From contig CAJNOP010000018.1 of NCBI GenBank assembly GCA_905250075.1, forward strand, positions 2,476,569-2,540,568: 64,000 nt of DNA, given 5' to 3'. This document shows, in pieces, positions 25,303 to 37,122 of the stretch (the first letter of the stretch is position 1; every line of letters starts with the position of its first letter). The position numbers and the translations under genes are program-made. This DNA is from Rotaria sp. Silwood1. Its lineage: Eukaryota; Rotifera; Eurotatoria; Philodinida; Philodinidae. Below the pieces are notes generated by a model that had not been told where the DNA came from, searched no databases, and worked only from the letters and a program-made list of their open reading frames with translations.

Positions 25303-26748
25303 CAGGGTTGCCAACTGTCCAGGTCTCGAATGGGATACATGTCGGGTACAACTTTTTTCCAAATGGGATACAAAATATTGTTGTTTAAAACAAAAGAAAT
25401 TCTCATAAAAAAATCAGCGGACAACAGTATTTTTAGTCAAGAAGGTCATATTCCACGTGCTGTATGCAGGATACTATCTGAAATATTTAAGTTCAAGCAA
25501 AGAAGTTCTCAATCAGGGATGCACCAGTCATTAGCTTCCAGAAAAGTCAAATCTCAGAGGACCTTAGGGCATGAGACCTTCAGAAAGCAAAAACAGCAGG
25601 GAGATCGCTCAGCCAGCTGAACTCCGTTTTAATTATTACGCAGTTCTGCATAGAAAACACCAAAATATCAATTTTATGTTGCTAAAATTCGATTTTCCTT
25701 AAAACCCTGGGAGATCGTACTTTTCCACAGTCCCATCGCGGGGTCTCACTAGCAGCAGTTGCGATCCAGCTCAATTCTAGTTTCGGGAATTTGTGAGATC
25801 GGAACTGATGCATGTCTTTTCTCAATTATAACTATCTTCGTCACATTTCTATTCAAGAAAAAAAAAATGTTCATTTAAAACAAATGCTTGATATTCATTG
25901 TACAAATTCTTCCCGACTGGTATTTCTTTATGGTGTCAGTGGATGGATCATCATTGTTTCACTTTTTTCAGGTTCAAACTAGTGCCTTTTGTAGACAAGA
26001 TCAGAATACAGTTTTTCATAATGTTTAATTTTTTTACAATAAGATCTGTAGAAAATCGAGCTACTACTCTGAGATCGTCTCTCGATTGAAATAAAAGCTT
26101 GGTTGAAGCGGGGCGATGAGATCCTGTATTTCTTCCTGTTACATTGATTATCAACCATCAACATGCTTCTCGTAAACCAAAGCAAGATGCACCTACTTCT
26201 ACTTTGAAAACTAAAAAAAAGAAGTGTCTGGTTTAAAATATAGTAAGAGCACAAAGAACGGCTGCAGGTTCTAAAATGAATATGTGGCTACAAATGACGT
26301 TCACTGTAGGAATTCCTTGCTAGCTAAGTCAAAGTCAGAAAAAAGTAAATTACATGGACACGTTTTTAAATTATATGAAGTTGCTCCTGATATGAACCTC
26401 ATCATTGTATGAATAGGGTTAGATGTATGGACTCATCCGGTGGGGTCAAGAGAAGCGCCTCATTAACGTTAGCAAACACAGGAGTAATACATCACTCAGT
26501 ACCAACTGATTTCTGCAATTTTCGGTGGCTTTTCAGTGAATAACAATCACCCATACTCACCGAAAATCATAAAAACGACCAATTGGCTGTTAATCCACTG
26601 ATCCGCGCTCTTTTTTTTTATTCTGATGAAAAGATGATTTACATAGTACCAATGAAAAAGTGCAAATGGGATACAAAAACGCGTACCCCAGAGGTACACA
26701 TTTTCGTGGGGTGCTGTACCTCAAAATGGAGTACAGTTGGCAACCCTG
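25303..26748. mobile_element. DNA transposon-like element with CAGGGTTGCCAACTGT ends
   Basis: The first 16 bases (CAGGGTTGCCAACTGT at 25303) recur as the exact inverse complement at 26733-26748, and similarity of the two ends continues loosely (words such as GGGATACA and GGGGTAC). CAGGG ends suit the hAT superfamily. The flanks (TTCAAATA and GTTCACAC) are not a clear 8-bp duplication, so the class is tentative. Inside I find no transposase; open frames at 25330-25620 and 25951-26254 have no recognised domain. Likely a nonautonomous or internally deleted copy, 1446 bp. Its right end abuts the truncated hydrolase gene. Confidence 0.7.
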
Positions 26749-26750
26749 GT

Positions 26751-27786
26751 TCACACTTTTATACAGATTTTAGTACTAGTTGTTTTTAAGGATGAAAGAC
26801 AAGATAAATTTCTCTGAATTTCGTCATTAATTTTATAAGTATAGGCAGCCTGTAATGGATTTTGATCCTCAAATTTATTTGCACAGCCTTCTTTATCTTG
26901 TGCACATCGTACAAATAAATCTAAAAACATGTAATTAACATATTTATCATATTTAACAAGGTCAATAAAATCTGTTGGAACAACAGAATCAAGTATAACA
27001 CCATCAATTTGTTTTTCATTTTCTATTAAATGAAGATATCGTTGTAAAAGATAAGTTTCTTGACTTGAACCCATTGACATGACACGTTGATTTGATTTTA
27101 AATGTTGACGATTAGAAACAACGTTTAATACATATTGTAGATCACGTCCCATATTTGTAAATGCATCATGTTTTAAACGATATTCATGCTCTTTTATATA
27201 TGATAAACAAGATGAAAAGTTTAATAATATTGATATTGGATATTCTAATAGATCACTTTTACCAACACCACGTTTATCCATCGCATATATTGTTATAGCA
27301 CCATTATATTTAGATACAACACGAATAGCTTCTGATTTTAAAGTCGATATTGGTATACCACCATCTCCTATATAGTAGATAGACAAAGATATGTGACAAA
27401 TTTAAACATAAGATATTACCTGCTATTCGCTATAATTGATGACCTATATTTTCACTTCCATTTATGAAATATCGTTTGATAAAGATTTTTATTGTTTCTG
27501 TACAAGTTGTTAAATTTGTAGTTATAATCAAATCAATAGGTACATTGACAAACATATATTGAGCATGAACATTATTGCTTGTTTCAATCTAAAGATATTT
27601 GAATGAAATCGAAATAGACCTTGGATTTATACGAGTCAAACATACTCCATTTGATAGAACAGGACAATTGAACCAATTTGGTTGAGCGATGGGAAAGTTA
27701 GAAAGTGGTAAACAATCTTCAGATGTAACAATAATCGCAATAATCAGCAGTAGAAAAACTACTTTGCTCACAATAGTACAATGCAT
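26751..27786 (-). pseudogene. Secreted alpha/beta-hydrolase (S33-like) pseudogene
   Basis: The reading starts at ATG 27786 with a signal peptide (MHCTIVSKVVFLLLIIAII), followed by mature sequence, a block ending in RIAG, a 54-bp intron that ends ATATAG just before GDGGIP, then MDKRGVGKSD (strand-loop of the hydrolase core), the nucleophile-elbow region MGSSQETYLLQRY and DSVVP. This order fits extracellular tripeptidyl-peptidase-like hydrolases. Damage: an in-frame TAG at 27591-27589, a second TAG a few codons before RIAG where Trp is normal, and the elbow glycine replaced by Glu (GSSQE instead of GxSxG). The 3' end, including the acidic and His catalytic parts, is missing where the CAGGG-ended element begins. 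The element insertion probably removed it. Host gene relic. Confidence 0.75.
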
Positions 27787-28494
27787 TGTCAATTTTTTTT
27801 GCGTACATTGAAAAAAGGCAAAATAAATAGTTATTCAGTAAAAAAAAATTCTGTCATGTCATTTAAAAGGATTAGTACATTAAAGAAAGCAAATACGTAA
27901 TATATGAAATTAATCTTAATACAAAAGGAATAAATAGAAATGCTCTTTTATTTTGTTGATATCATATATTATTTTATTGACTCATGTGGGTGGTTTCTTA
28001 TGCATAATCATGATTAGATAAACGTTTATAAAAGAAAACAGCATTTAACCAGCATCATAAGTACATTAGTATTGGTTCTTTAAATTTTTGTTTTTCAAAA
28101 TAGAAGAAAAAAAACTTTTACTATCAAACATTCAATTAATAAATTGAAGAATAATGCAACAATTAGAGCTTTTCAAAAAATATTAGCAACGCTGATCTTT
28201 GAATACAGTGATAAAATAAGTTTGACTTTAGCATTAATTTGAAATCATTTCTATCTCAAGCTATATTGATCATATATAAAATCATTTTTTCAAATCACTA
28301 GCTTAATTACTAATCGTTTAAAAAAATAGCTTCTCAGACTGTCAATCACATTTTACTTTCTTTTAATCTTCTATTCAACATTATGCTATTTCTGTGTTTA
28401 TCAATCTATAATCGTTATCTAAATCTTTATTTTGACATTACTTGGCGTTTATTTTGTATTTACTATTATCATTTTCAACCAAAGATTTTTCAAT
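27787..28494. other. Divergent intergenic region
   Basis: Lies between the hydrolase relic (-) and the secreted leucine-rich gene (+). AT-rich; could hold promoters of both, but no specific element is recognisable. Confidence 0.35.
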
Positions 28495-29574
28495 ATGCAT
28501 CGTACACGTTCAATTTCAATTATATTATTTATTATTGTTCAATATTTCATTTTTGTTAATAGTCAATGTCCATCTAATTTCTTAATAGAACCATGTTTAT
28601 GTATCGAGAATAATTCATCAAATAATCAGACAGTACTCTATTCAATTTTAACAGAAACGATTCCAATTCGTCAAAAATCAATTATATGTGAACATATTAA
28701 TAATTCATTCTTGGATTTACGTTCTATTTTTATTAAACTTAGTATTGTCTTAACAACAAATAATCAATCGAATAATCTTACGAATTTTAATGATTTTCTT
28801 TTACATAATACACAAATTAATCATTTATCAGAAAATTTTTTTGGAAATATTACTTTTTCAAATATTTTATTATATCATAATCGATTATTAAAGTCAATTG
28901 ATGTAAATGCATTTAATAATACACAAAATTATGTTGAAGTATTTAGAACTTTAAATACAAGTTTATCAGACAGTGATAAATTATTTATAGTAATAAGAAA
29001 ATTTCATAATTTAAAATTTTTCAGTATGGAAAATGATGAACTACAATCCATTCCCGATTATGCATTCAATCATACTGAACTTCGATATATATGGTTAGGT
29101 GTTGATTTTCGACAAACATTACAACCACTTAAACACATTGGTAAACATCCATTTTATAATGTACCAAATTTAATATCATTACGAATTTTTTCATCTTTAC
29201 TAACAAAAATTGGTAAATATTCATTGGCTATATATAGTAGACGGTCAACATCAATTGTTGATGATTTGAATCATATGTTATATATTGATATTGGTGGTTC
29301 AATGTTAAATGCTTCTAGTTTCGAACCAACATCACTTACTCGTTTTCGTAATCGACCAGTTTTTTTACGTCTTTACAATACAAGTATTGATTATTTGGAT
29401 GAAACAATATTTCAACCTTTTCTTGAAACACATCCATCATCATTATTAGGTGTTCAAGATTCGAATATTAGTCGAACATGTGACTATAGATCGTTATGGA
29501 TTAAAGATGAATATTGTACAAATATCAATTGGCGTGAAAATCGAGTATATGGAACTCCATGTTGTTCATTGTAA
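28495..29574 (+). CDS. Secreted leucine-rich protein (luciferin-monooxygenase non-catalytic subunit-like)
   Basis: A single open exon of 359 aa. I start at ATG 28495 because it gives a clean signal peptide (SISIILFIIVQYFIFVNS, then Gln-Cys-Pro); the open frame extends upstream only through a TTG. The mature N-terminus CPSNFLIEPCLC is an LRRNT-type cysteine cap. The body has irregular leucine-rich repeats (NHLSENFFGN, LQSIPDYAFN, ISLRIFSSLLTKIGKYS), several NxT/S glycosylation sites, and a C-terminal cysteine cluster (CDYRSLWIKDEYC, CCSL). Order and cysteine caps resemble the non-catalytic subunit of oplophorus-type luciferin monooxygenase, a family name often attached to arthropod and rotifer secreted LRR proteins that need not be luminescent. 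Probably an extracellular binding protein. AATAAA-like signals occur just downstream. Confidence 0.75.
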   Translation: MHRTRSISIILFIIVQYFIFVNSQCPSNFLIEPCLCIENNSSNNQTVLYSILTETIPIRQKSIICEHINNSFLDLRSIFIKLSIVLTTNNQSNNLTNFNDFLLHNTQINHLSENFFGNITFSNILLYHNRLLKSIDVNAFNNTQNYVEVFRTLNTSLSDSDKLFIVIRKFHNLKFFSMENDELQSIPDYAFNHTELRYIWLGVDFRQTLQPLKHIGKHPFYNVPNLISLRIFSSLLTKIGKYSLAIYSRRSTSIVDDLNHMLYIDIGGSMLNASSFEPTSLTRFRNRPVFLRLYNTSIDYLDETIFQPFLETHPSSLLGVQDSNISRTCDYRSLWIKDEYCTNINWRENRVYGTPCCSL

Positions 29575-32500
29575 TTTGTTAAATAAACAATCGAACTTAT
29601 TCGCTGGTTGTATAATTATAAATATTGAGTATTGAGTTCGGATAATCATCCTAGTAATAATACTGAGTTGGATTTTCGAAACATGCGCATGGAACGAGAG
29701 ATAAGGACTTCGAAACAAAACGAGTTCTGTCAAGTTCATTACATTCATATCCTTCATACTTAATAAACGAATGAAAAAGTTCAGAATTTCTTATATCTGA
29801 TGGTTCTATTTTGAGTATGAAAACATATTTTGATCCAATGTCAAATGTTTGCAAAAGATGCTTTCCTTCGTCATTATTAATTTTCTTCTATTTTTATTTA
29901 TCGATAAGCACAGCTTTGTCTTGCCATCAACAATCAAAATCTGGCTGCCGTACTTATATTAGTTTCTCAACAGGTGAGAGTGTATCAAATATGTAAAACT
30001 CTTCTTATTCTACTTAGCATTATCGTTGAAAGCTATATAGACAATAATTTGAATTAAACATTATTAACCTTCTAATTAATTCTAGATTCTCAATTTAATC
30101 TACTTAATTTCGTTATTTGTTATGATTTTCCTTAGGATAACTTGAAACATGCGAAGGCACCAAAAGCTTCTGACTTTATGAGAATATGCGTGTACATCAT
30201 CTTAACACATATAATCACTCACATCCTTTTACCTTGTCATTATATGCTTAATCATATGTTATTTTTCTCTTATAATGCAAACCATCAAGTAGGTCAAAAA
30301 AGAAGACCTTCAATTAAGTAAATATTTCTTAATGTAGATCTAATGGATCGTCTCATTTTTATTATCATATTAGTTGCATCGATAATTTCACTATACAAAC
30401 TTTTTTATATATTTATAATGAATTCATTTTAATTAATCAGTTTTCTAGTTATCGTTTTATTGTCTTTTAAATTATTGAAGTTATTTATTTACAATACTTG
30501 ATATACATTGATCAAATTAGTATGATTGGTTGGATTGGTTTTTGACAAATAACTTACAGTTTTGTTTTGATGCTACAGTCATGATATGATATAGTAGTGA
30601 AATGAAATACTAAATAGATATTATTCATATTAACAAAACTGTTTCATAAACTATAATCTTACATATTGTAAATATCGCTACGGTCAAATAATCGATAAAA
30701 TACTAAAATTGCAGATTAAATACATAAATCAATAATGGTATATACTATTGAGTTGCTTTCTTAACATACATATAACCGTTATCAAGTTGAATTTTCGTCA
30801 TATTAGTTTGTTCTCAAGACATTAATTTTTTTATGTCGTATTTCAAATAGTACTAGATTTTAGAAATAATTACAATTAACTTTAAGACACCTTAAAAACG
30901 CTTTTAAAAATTTTTGCTAAGTTCTTTACTGTTAATTTGCTTGACACCAAATAATACACTTTTAAAAATTTAAAACATTAAATAGTAACACAGAAATTTT
31001 TCCGATAAAATATATTACAACTTCAGATTCAAAACTATTTTTCATCTATCTATAATTCATCATATACTTGTATCTGTTACTCTCTTGTATACAAAGAAAA
31101 TAATAAAGAAAACGAAAATGTTACAATAAATTGAAGACCATATGTTAGTTCATGAACGTGATGTTCACGAAAACATGCTATATTAAATACAATAACGCTA
31201 CCGTTGACAAAGAGGACGATAATTGATATGAAATATCAGAACCAGTAGAGTGAGATTTAGTCAATGTAGGGTGTTGGAGTTCATACAGAGCACACACAGA
31301 AAACACTGTGAAATAATTGTAATCTTCATTTTTTCCTATGTAGATTGCTTTGACCAATATATACTTAAATAATAGTTAAACTGGTAACTATTATCAGTTT
31401 TTCATATGTGAATTATACTAATTCATAACTTTGTCAACATATTAATCAGAGTTATGAATTTAATTGAACTTCAGTTTCTCTTATATTCATGATTGTGCCA
31501 ATAGGCATCTTATCTTATGTGAAGTCTTTTCTTTCTTAGTATATTGCTATACAATCAATGATACGTAATGTTCATAATCGTGTTACTGTTACGTTCATCT
31601 ATGCATGATTGAACCTTCTTCTCATTCTATATCGTTATTCACTCATATATTATATGTATTGTTCTCATCTATCTATTCTTACGTTATATCCTTACTCGAT
31701 TGTTCGTCTATATCTGTTCTCTCCTTGGCCTCATCACTTGTTCATTCTTACATTGTTCTCTTCATGGCCTCATCTTCTTTTTTTGCATCATCACTTATTC
31801 TACTCGTGTATATAAACGTGTGATTTAAATGTAAACGGGACGATTGTATGATATGAGGGAATAGAATACAGTGTATCACCATCAACACTAACATTCTTTA
31901 TATCATTAATCGTCACATGACGATGATATGATATGAAGGAATAAAATCACCAACCACACCAACATTTCTTCTATCATTTTTTTCGTCACAATGATAGTTT
32001 TCAATTTCCAACGATTTATCGAGATTCGTTCAAAGAATTATTATTCATATATATTGAACATTGAAATCTTTTCTAGTGTTTCAATCAATTAAGTTTACTT
32101 TACATGTCTTAGTACAATAGCTTTCTTATATTAATTAGTTTTACGGGCCTTCTTCCAAATCAAGCTATAATCTTTTCTTCAAGAATTGCTACTCATATCT
32201 TAAATGTGTTTATTATTTCGATTGTAATATGTTTTGCAACATCAACTTTAAACGTCAATATTTTATTTAATCAGACTAGTTTAATTGCAAGATTAGTTGT
32301 AGGATAGTGATTATTTTATTCTTGTTCACATTATTCAAATTACTTTTTAGAAGTATTCAATAATATAAATTTATTCAATTTTAATTTAGAATAATATGCT
32401 TTAGTATAACTAACCCTAAATATTCTTTGAGAAAAATTCAGTTTACGAAGTTAACATCACCTTCATATGGCCTGTTGAAATTTATAATTTTTCTTATTAA

Positions 32501-32786
32501 TACGATTCATTCATTTTTGAGGCTATTCGTCATACTTCAAAAGAGTTTGATATTCAATTTTATTAACGAAAACCAACTAATCATAGATGATTAGTTTGAA
32601 TGAAAAATTTCTATCGAAACATCGATGAAAATTACTCACTGGTGCAAAATGAATTTACTGGTATTTCACAACATGCTGGTAAGGACAAATTTTACTCGTT
32701 CTCTTACATCGTGAAACTTTTAATATAAATCTTTTTACAGTGGATTGCAAACGTCTAATAGTTTCTCTCCTCGTGGATTATAAAAA
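29575..32786. other. Gene-poor AT-rich stretch
   Basis: No gene recognised. It contains the second copy of the dispersed pyrimidine-rich repeat (about 31600-31995). The overlapping frames at 31605-31823 are translations of that CT-rich repeat. Confidence 0.45.
31600..31995. repeat. Dispersed repeat, copy 2, with internal duplication
   Basis: A CT-rich half is followed by TGTATGATATGAGGGAATAG near 31844, CACTAACATTC and AATCGTCACATGA. A second version of the purine-rich part follows immediately (GATATGAAGGAATAAAA near 31929, CACCAACATTTC, TCGTCACAA), so the unit of about 75 bp is duplicated here. Copy 1 is at 3590-3850. Confidence 0.55.
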
Positions 32787-33050
32787 ATGTCATCATCAAA
32801 TGATGCAGTTCCCAATAATATTGAAATTCTCATGCAAAAAATCAATGCTAAAACAAATGCAGATAAACTTTCAAAATGTACAATCGATCTACGAGATGCA
32901 CGAATAGATCCATGTGAAGATTCATCAGTTATAGCTGAATTATTTGTCATTACATTAAATTATAAAAACAAGAATGATGATGTGGCTGTGGATGTGGGTG
33001 TTGAGAGAAGACTTACACCCACCATCATACCTACAGCAGCAGGATCCTAG
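32787..33050 (+). CDS. Short ORF, possible leucine-rich-repeat fragment
   Basis: An ATG-started frame of 87 aa. The segment IDLRDARIDPCEDSSVIAELF looks like one ribonuclease-inhibitor-type leucine-rich repeat. After KNKNDD the frame enters GC-rich sequence and ends, so the real gene, if any, is interrupted there. Confidence in a functional gene is low; a broken fragment is equally likely. Confidence 0.35.
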   Translation: MSSSNDAVPNNIEILMQKINAKTNADKLSKCTIDLRDARIDPCEDSSVIAELFVITLNYKNKNDDVAVDVGVERRLTPTIIPTAAGS

Positions 33051-33360
33051 TCGTATCTTGTCGTTTCGTGAGACTGGAACCGAACTTCACAGACGAGTTT
33101 TGAACGGCCGGATGTGGGCTTCGAAACCAGTCCGTAAACGACAGTATACGGTTCGTATCCTGTCGCCGTCATAAATCACTGAAACCGCATTCCTGAACCG
33201 TACCGGAAACAGGCATCCGTATCCGAACATCGCTTCCGAACTCCAGAATTGACAGGAACTAAGCAGGAAACGGATGCAGGAACCGATTTCGGAATCCTGC
33301 TCTCGGAATTCGCTGGGACTCCACGAGATCCGATGGTTTCCCACCGTACGTCTTTGACCT
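32985..33360. repeat. GC-rich island of CCG/CGG-rich words
   Basis: About 370 bp of clearly higher G+C than its surroundings, full of variants of TTCCGGTACGG, GGAACCG and TCGGAATCC. The left edge has a short hairpin (TGGGTGT ... ACACCCA near 32995-33025). No convincing terminal repeats or protein. It interrupts the preceding ORF and looks inserted. Confidence 0.5.
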
Positions 33361-34215
33361 GGGCTACTTTATAGATTACTAAAGAATCAGTTCGGTCATT
33401 AAAACATGATCATAAACCAAACGATACATGAAAAGCATTAGGAAGTGCATAAATTGATAGCACAAGTCCATCTTATTCACAACCAAGTGATATTAACGTT
33501 CAATTGAAGCCCATCATTTCTCATAATTATGGAAACAATGATTGTCATACATGAAATGAATTCAATATTATTTTAGACATGCTTTTTTCTTCAACTTTAT
33601 ATTCAAATCCGAATATATTTATAATAAAAGTTCAAAGATTAAATAACAAATATTTTAGCATGCAATCCTTATATGAAATCTGTACAAATAATTAGCTTCG
33701 GACAGCCGGAATACAGAGAAGCATTCTTTCGTATTGAGTAGTTCTGCTTTCGTTATTTTTCCTAATTTATTGTCCCATGGACGCTCATTCTTCCGATTTT
33801 CATCCATTCAGCGCATGAGTTTCTTTGAGTATGTACACAACTCATACAAGCATTCAAATATTTGTTAATGGAAAGTATGTCTGTGCATGTCAATATTGAG
33901 AAAAAAATGTTGCCTAGGGTAGTAATAATACAGTTTAAAAACTCGATGAAATTTATCAAGGCATACATGAAAGTCACTAAAAACAGTAAAACCAACTTCA
34001 TCTAAATGATGACCATGAGTCTCACATTAGAATTGTCTTTAAGAATTTGAAAATAAAGAAAAGATGAATTTAATCATTGCAAGAAAATGAACTCGAATTA
34101 CGATCATTATGTCGAGATATAAAAAAGAAAAAGATGAACTTTTTTCAAATATTATTTTTTGATCTGTATTAGAACTCTTTTATGAAACCCACAATAGAAG
34201 AAAACGATCATATCT
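33361..34215. other. Gene-free stretch
   Basis: AT-rich sequence without recognisable gene; the minus frame at 33762-34001 has no domain. Confidence 0.35.
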
Positions 34216-34731
34216 AACATTGATAAATACTCTTCTTTCACTTAACTTAATATAATAATTTACTTAACAAAAACAGAAACATAAAGCTAGTGATGTTTCG
34301 TATCTCGATAAGATGCTTCGTCAGACATTAACACAAACATAAAGCACATAACTTAGCATACAACAATTTATACAAGTGGAAACATAGCAAACTAAGAACA
34401 AACAAACTAGGCTATTTTCTTCTTTTTCTATCATTCTTTGATAGTCATACGGAAAAACAAGACGGAAACAGTGCCAGCTACAGAGGGAGTTAATCTTTTT
34501 CCGTATCACTATCAAACAATGACTGAAAAAGAAGAAAATAGCCTAGTTTGCTTGTTCTTAATTTGTTCTATTTCCACTTGTATAAATTGGTGTATGTTAA
34601 GTCATTTGTTTTATATTTGTGTTAATGTCTGACGAAGTATCGTATCGAGACATGAAACATCACTAGCTTTTTGTTTTTGTTGAATAAATTATTATATTAA
34701 ACCAAGTGAAAGAAGAGTATTTATCAATGTT
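34216..34731. repeat. Foldback (palindromic) element B
   Basis: Arms of about 240 bp: AACATTGATAAATACTCTTC at 34216 pairs with GAAGAGTATTTATCAATGTT ending at 34731. Inner landmarks also pair (GTCAGACATTAACAC near 34320 with GTGTTAATGTCTGAC near 34620; CTAGGCTATTTTCTTC near 34409 with GAAGAAAATAGCCTAG). The central loop is about 40 bp. Similar open frames appear on opposite strands simply because of the symmetry. Of the window's palindromes this has the best preserved arms. Confidence 0.85.
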
Positions 34732-36664
34732 GAATATCAAATCAACCTTTTTAACAAGATAAGAAGAAAACGATCAATTTAATCTCTTTCGCCATTCAGT
34801 CCGATTCATCAACAGTACGTAATCACATTTTTCTCAACATATCAAGCAAAATTATAATAAAAAATGACTTGAGATGTTTTACTTTGAAATCATATCTGCT
34901 GGATTTTCTGTGGCAGATTTTCAAAATAATTTTCGGTATGTGTACTTTTCGATATTCCTTGAACATAATCTCATATTCATGTCCTCACCCTTACAATATC
35001 TGTTTTTTTCTCACTTGATTTAATCAAATATTTTACAACATCAGACAAATCAGTTATTTATTCTGATTTTCATTGTTACAAAATTTGATAATAACAAATT
35101 TATGTTTATCTCTTCTGTAATTACATCGTTCTTACTTGTCTTTTTCATCTGTATCTTATCAGCACATGTACAGAATGAGAAAAAGGACCATACTTATGAC
35201 AAAGAAAGAAAAAAAATTTATGGTTGAATGATAACGATTTATTTTTCTTTTGAATGCAATTTATATCGCTTTTCGTCACCCGCGCTTCAAGCAGGCTTAT
35301 GCACATACAAAGGATACGACTATTATATTGAAGTAAAAGGATAGACAGTGTTGATACAAGCTTCGTTGTGTTATTTATCTCATAAAAAAAATCATTATGA
35401 TATAAGCTGTACAACGACAAAATAAGTAATCGCGTATAAAACGATTTGGTAATGAAAGAATGTCCTTGTTAATGAGTGATCATAATACAAAAAAGAAAAG
35501 GTAAAAAACAGTCGTGTATTAAAAAGGACAGTAAGTATTATGCTTTACAATTTTTTTATTTCATATTTGAAATTGAGAAAATTTAAACGAAATATGTGTT
35601 ACTACTCTAAGCATTTGATCATGATTACCCAGATCCATCAAAACGGATTCGTTTATAGCACGTTTTCAAAATATAAACATTGAAAAAATGATATGTGCAT
35701 GTTTATTCTTCTCGTAAGCGAATCGTATAATGACTGGCGATAATCCTATGAGTTTAAAAATACTTTGATAAAGTAGTTAAAGTTAAAGTAGCATCCTTCA
35801 ATGTTAACTTTCGCATAATCAAAGTTGAAATAAAGATTTTCTCACAACAAAAAAGTTTCTTTTGTGGAAACATAAAACTCAAAACTTCGAGAAATCGATA
35901 TCAGATTCGGACTCCACCTTTCCCACAAACTGTATTGAAAAAACGTTTTTTTTCCTAAAAAAATCTCTACTTTAACTTAAAGTCAAGTTAAAGTGGCAAC
36001 TCTAATGCTCAGTGTATACGATGTATCACAGCCATTTAAGTCTATTAGTGAAATATTTGTAAAGAGGGTGTGTTTGTGCAGTTTTTGTTGCTCAAAATAT
36101 TCGAAGTATACAATAAAGTAGTCGTTCACAAACTGGGCTTACTTTGATGATATAGTTACATGGATACAATTAATTTTTAGTTGTAAGACACTATTTAGTA
36201 TCGTACACTTAAAAGGAAACAGATGTTTCAGAAAATCTTAAAAAAAGGTTTCTACAATGGAAACAAAGTCGAAATCCTCTTTCAACTTCTTCTTCCAATA
36301 AATGTTTCCTAACCAATTTCACAATGAAAGTTACAGCAAAGGATGGGTGTGATATGTTATTCTAGTCATGACAATCAGTCATATTAACATGTTTCCATAA
36401 TACAAAACGAACTTTGCAATCTGATATGCCAGTGCATTCCAACAAAAAAATATTGCTAGACTATAGGAAGCTTTCAACTAAAACAGTACACTAAATGCAC
36501 ATATATACATCAGTTCACTAACAAAAACTCTGTTTCTCTCAGGATGATGCACAGTTTTTACATATTCAGCGCAAAGATAGTTCATGCTGCACATCCACTT
36601 TCACTGCTGGCAGTATACCACTGGTCAAAAATTGTCGAAATATATGAGTAAATATATTGATCGA
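34732..36664. other. Gene-free stretch
   Basis: No gene or structured repeat recognised. The minus frame 35145-35420 has no domain. Confidence 0.35.
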
Positions 36665-36713
36665 TGTAGTCGATAATGTAAAATAATGTCCATTATTTAC
36701 ATTATCGGCTACA
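36665..36713. repeat. Short perfect-type hairpin
   Basis: GTAGTCGATAATGTAAAATA reads back as its near-exact inverse complement ending in TATCGGCTAC, with arms of about 23 bp around a 3-base centre. It lies about 115 bp to the left of foldback C. Confidence 0.65.
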
Positions 36714-36827
36714 ATGGGTTATCTAAATAAATTATTATTTTTTTCTTTTATTTAGATCCGTATAAACATTAACTAGGTAGCAAAATGATGAAGCAAAGAA
36801 GAACCAAAAATTGCTAATCATATTAAC

Positions 36828-37122
36828 GATTCATAGTCTTATGAATCTTGCAATAAATGCAAATCCACATAAGCAACATATTGGGTTAGTGAGTTTTGTT
36901 AATGAAAAGATTTCTTATTTTTTATACTTGTACATCGTAAGTTGTTCTTCAGTAAAACCTAACCTTGATTGAAATTTTTCTCAGAAACAGTCATATTCCT
37001 CTGAAAAATAACTTATGACATATACACATAAAAAATAAGATATTTTATTAATAAAACTCACTAAATCAATATGCTGCCCATGAGAATTTACATTTATTCT
37101 TAAATTCAAAAGACTATGGATC
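36828..37122. repeat. Foldback (palindromic) element C
   Basis: Arms about 36828-36949 and 37003-37122. Landmarks: CATAGTCTT at the left edge pairs with AAGACTATG at the right; TTAGTGAGTTTTGTTAAT near 36884 pairs with ATTAATAAAACTCACTAA near 37048; ATAAATGCAAAT near 36852 pairs with its complement near 37088. Noncoding. Confidence 0.75.

Noticed and set aside
25295-26756. 8-bp target duplication for the CAGGG-ended element
   Set aside because: TTCAAATA and GTTCACAC do not match well enough; I leave the superfamily open.
31605-31823. Overlapping open frames rich in Ser/Leu
   Set aside because: They are translations of a CT-rich repeat in two frames; the composition explains them.
34321-34632. 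Two similar proteins on opposite strands
   Set aside because: They arise from the symmetry of foldback B and have no domain; not a gene pair.
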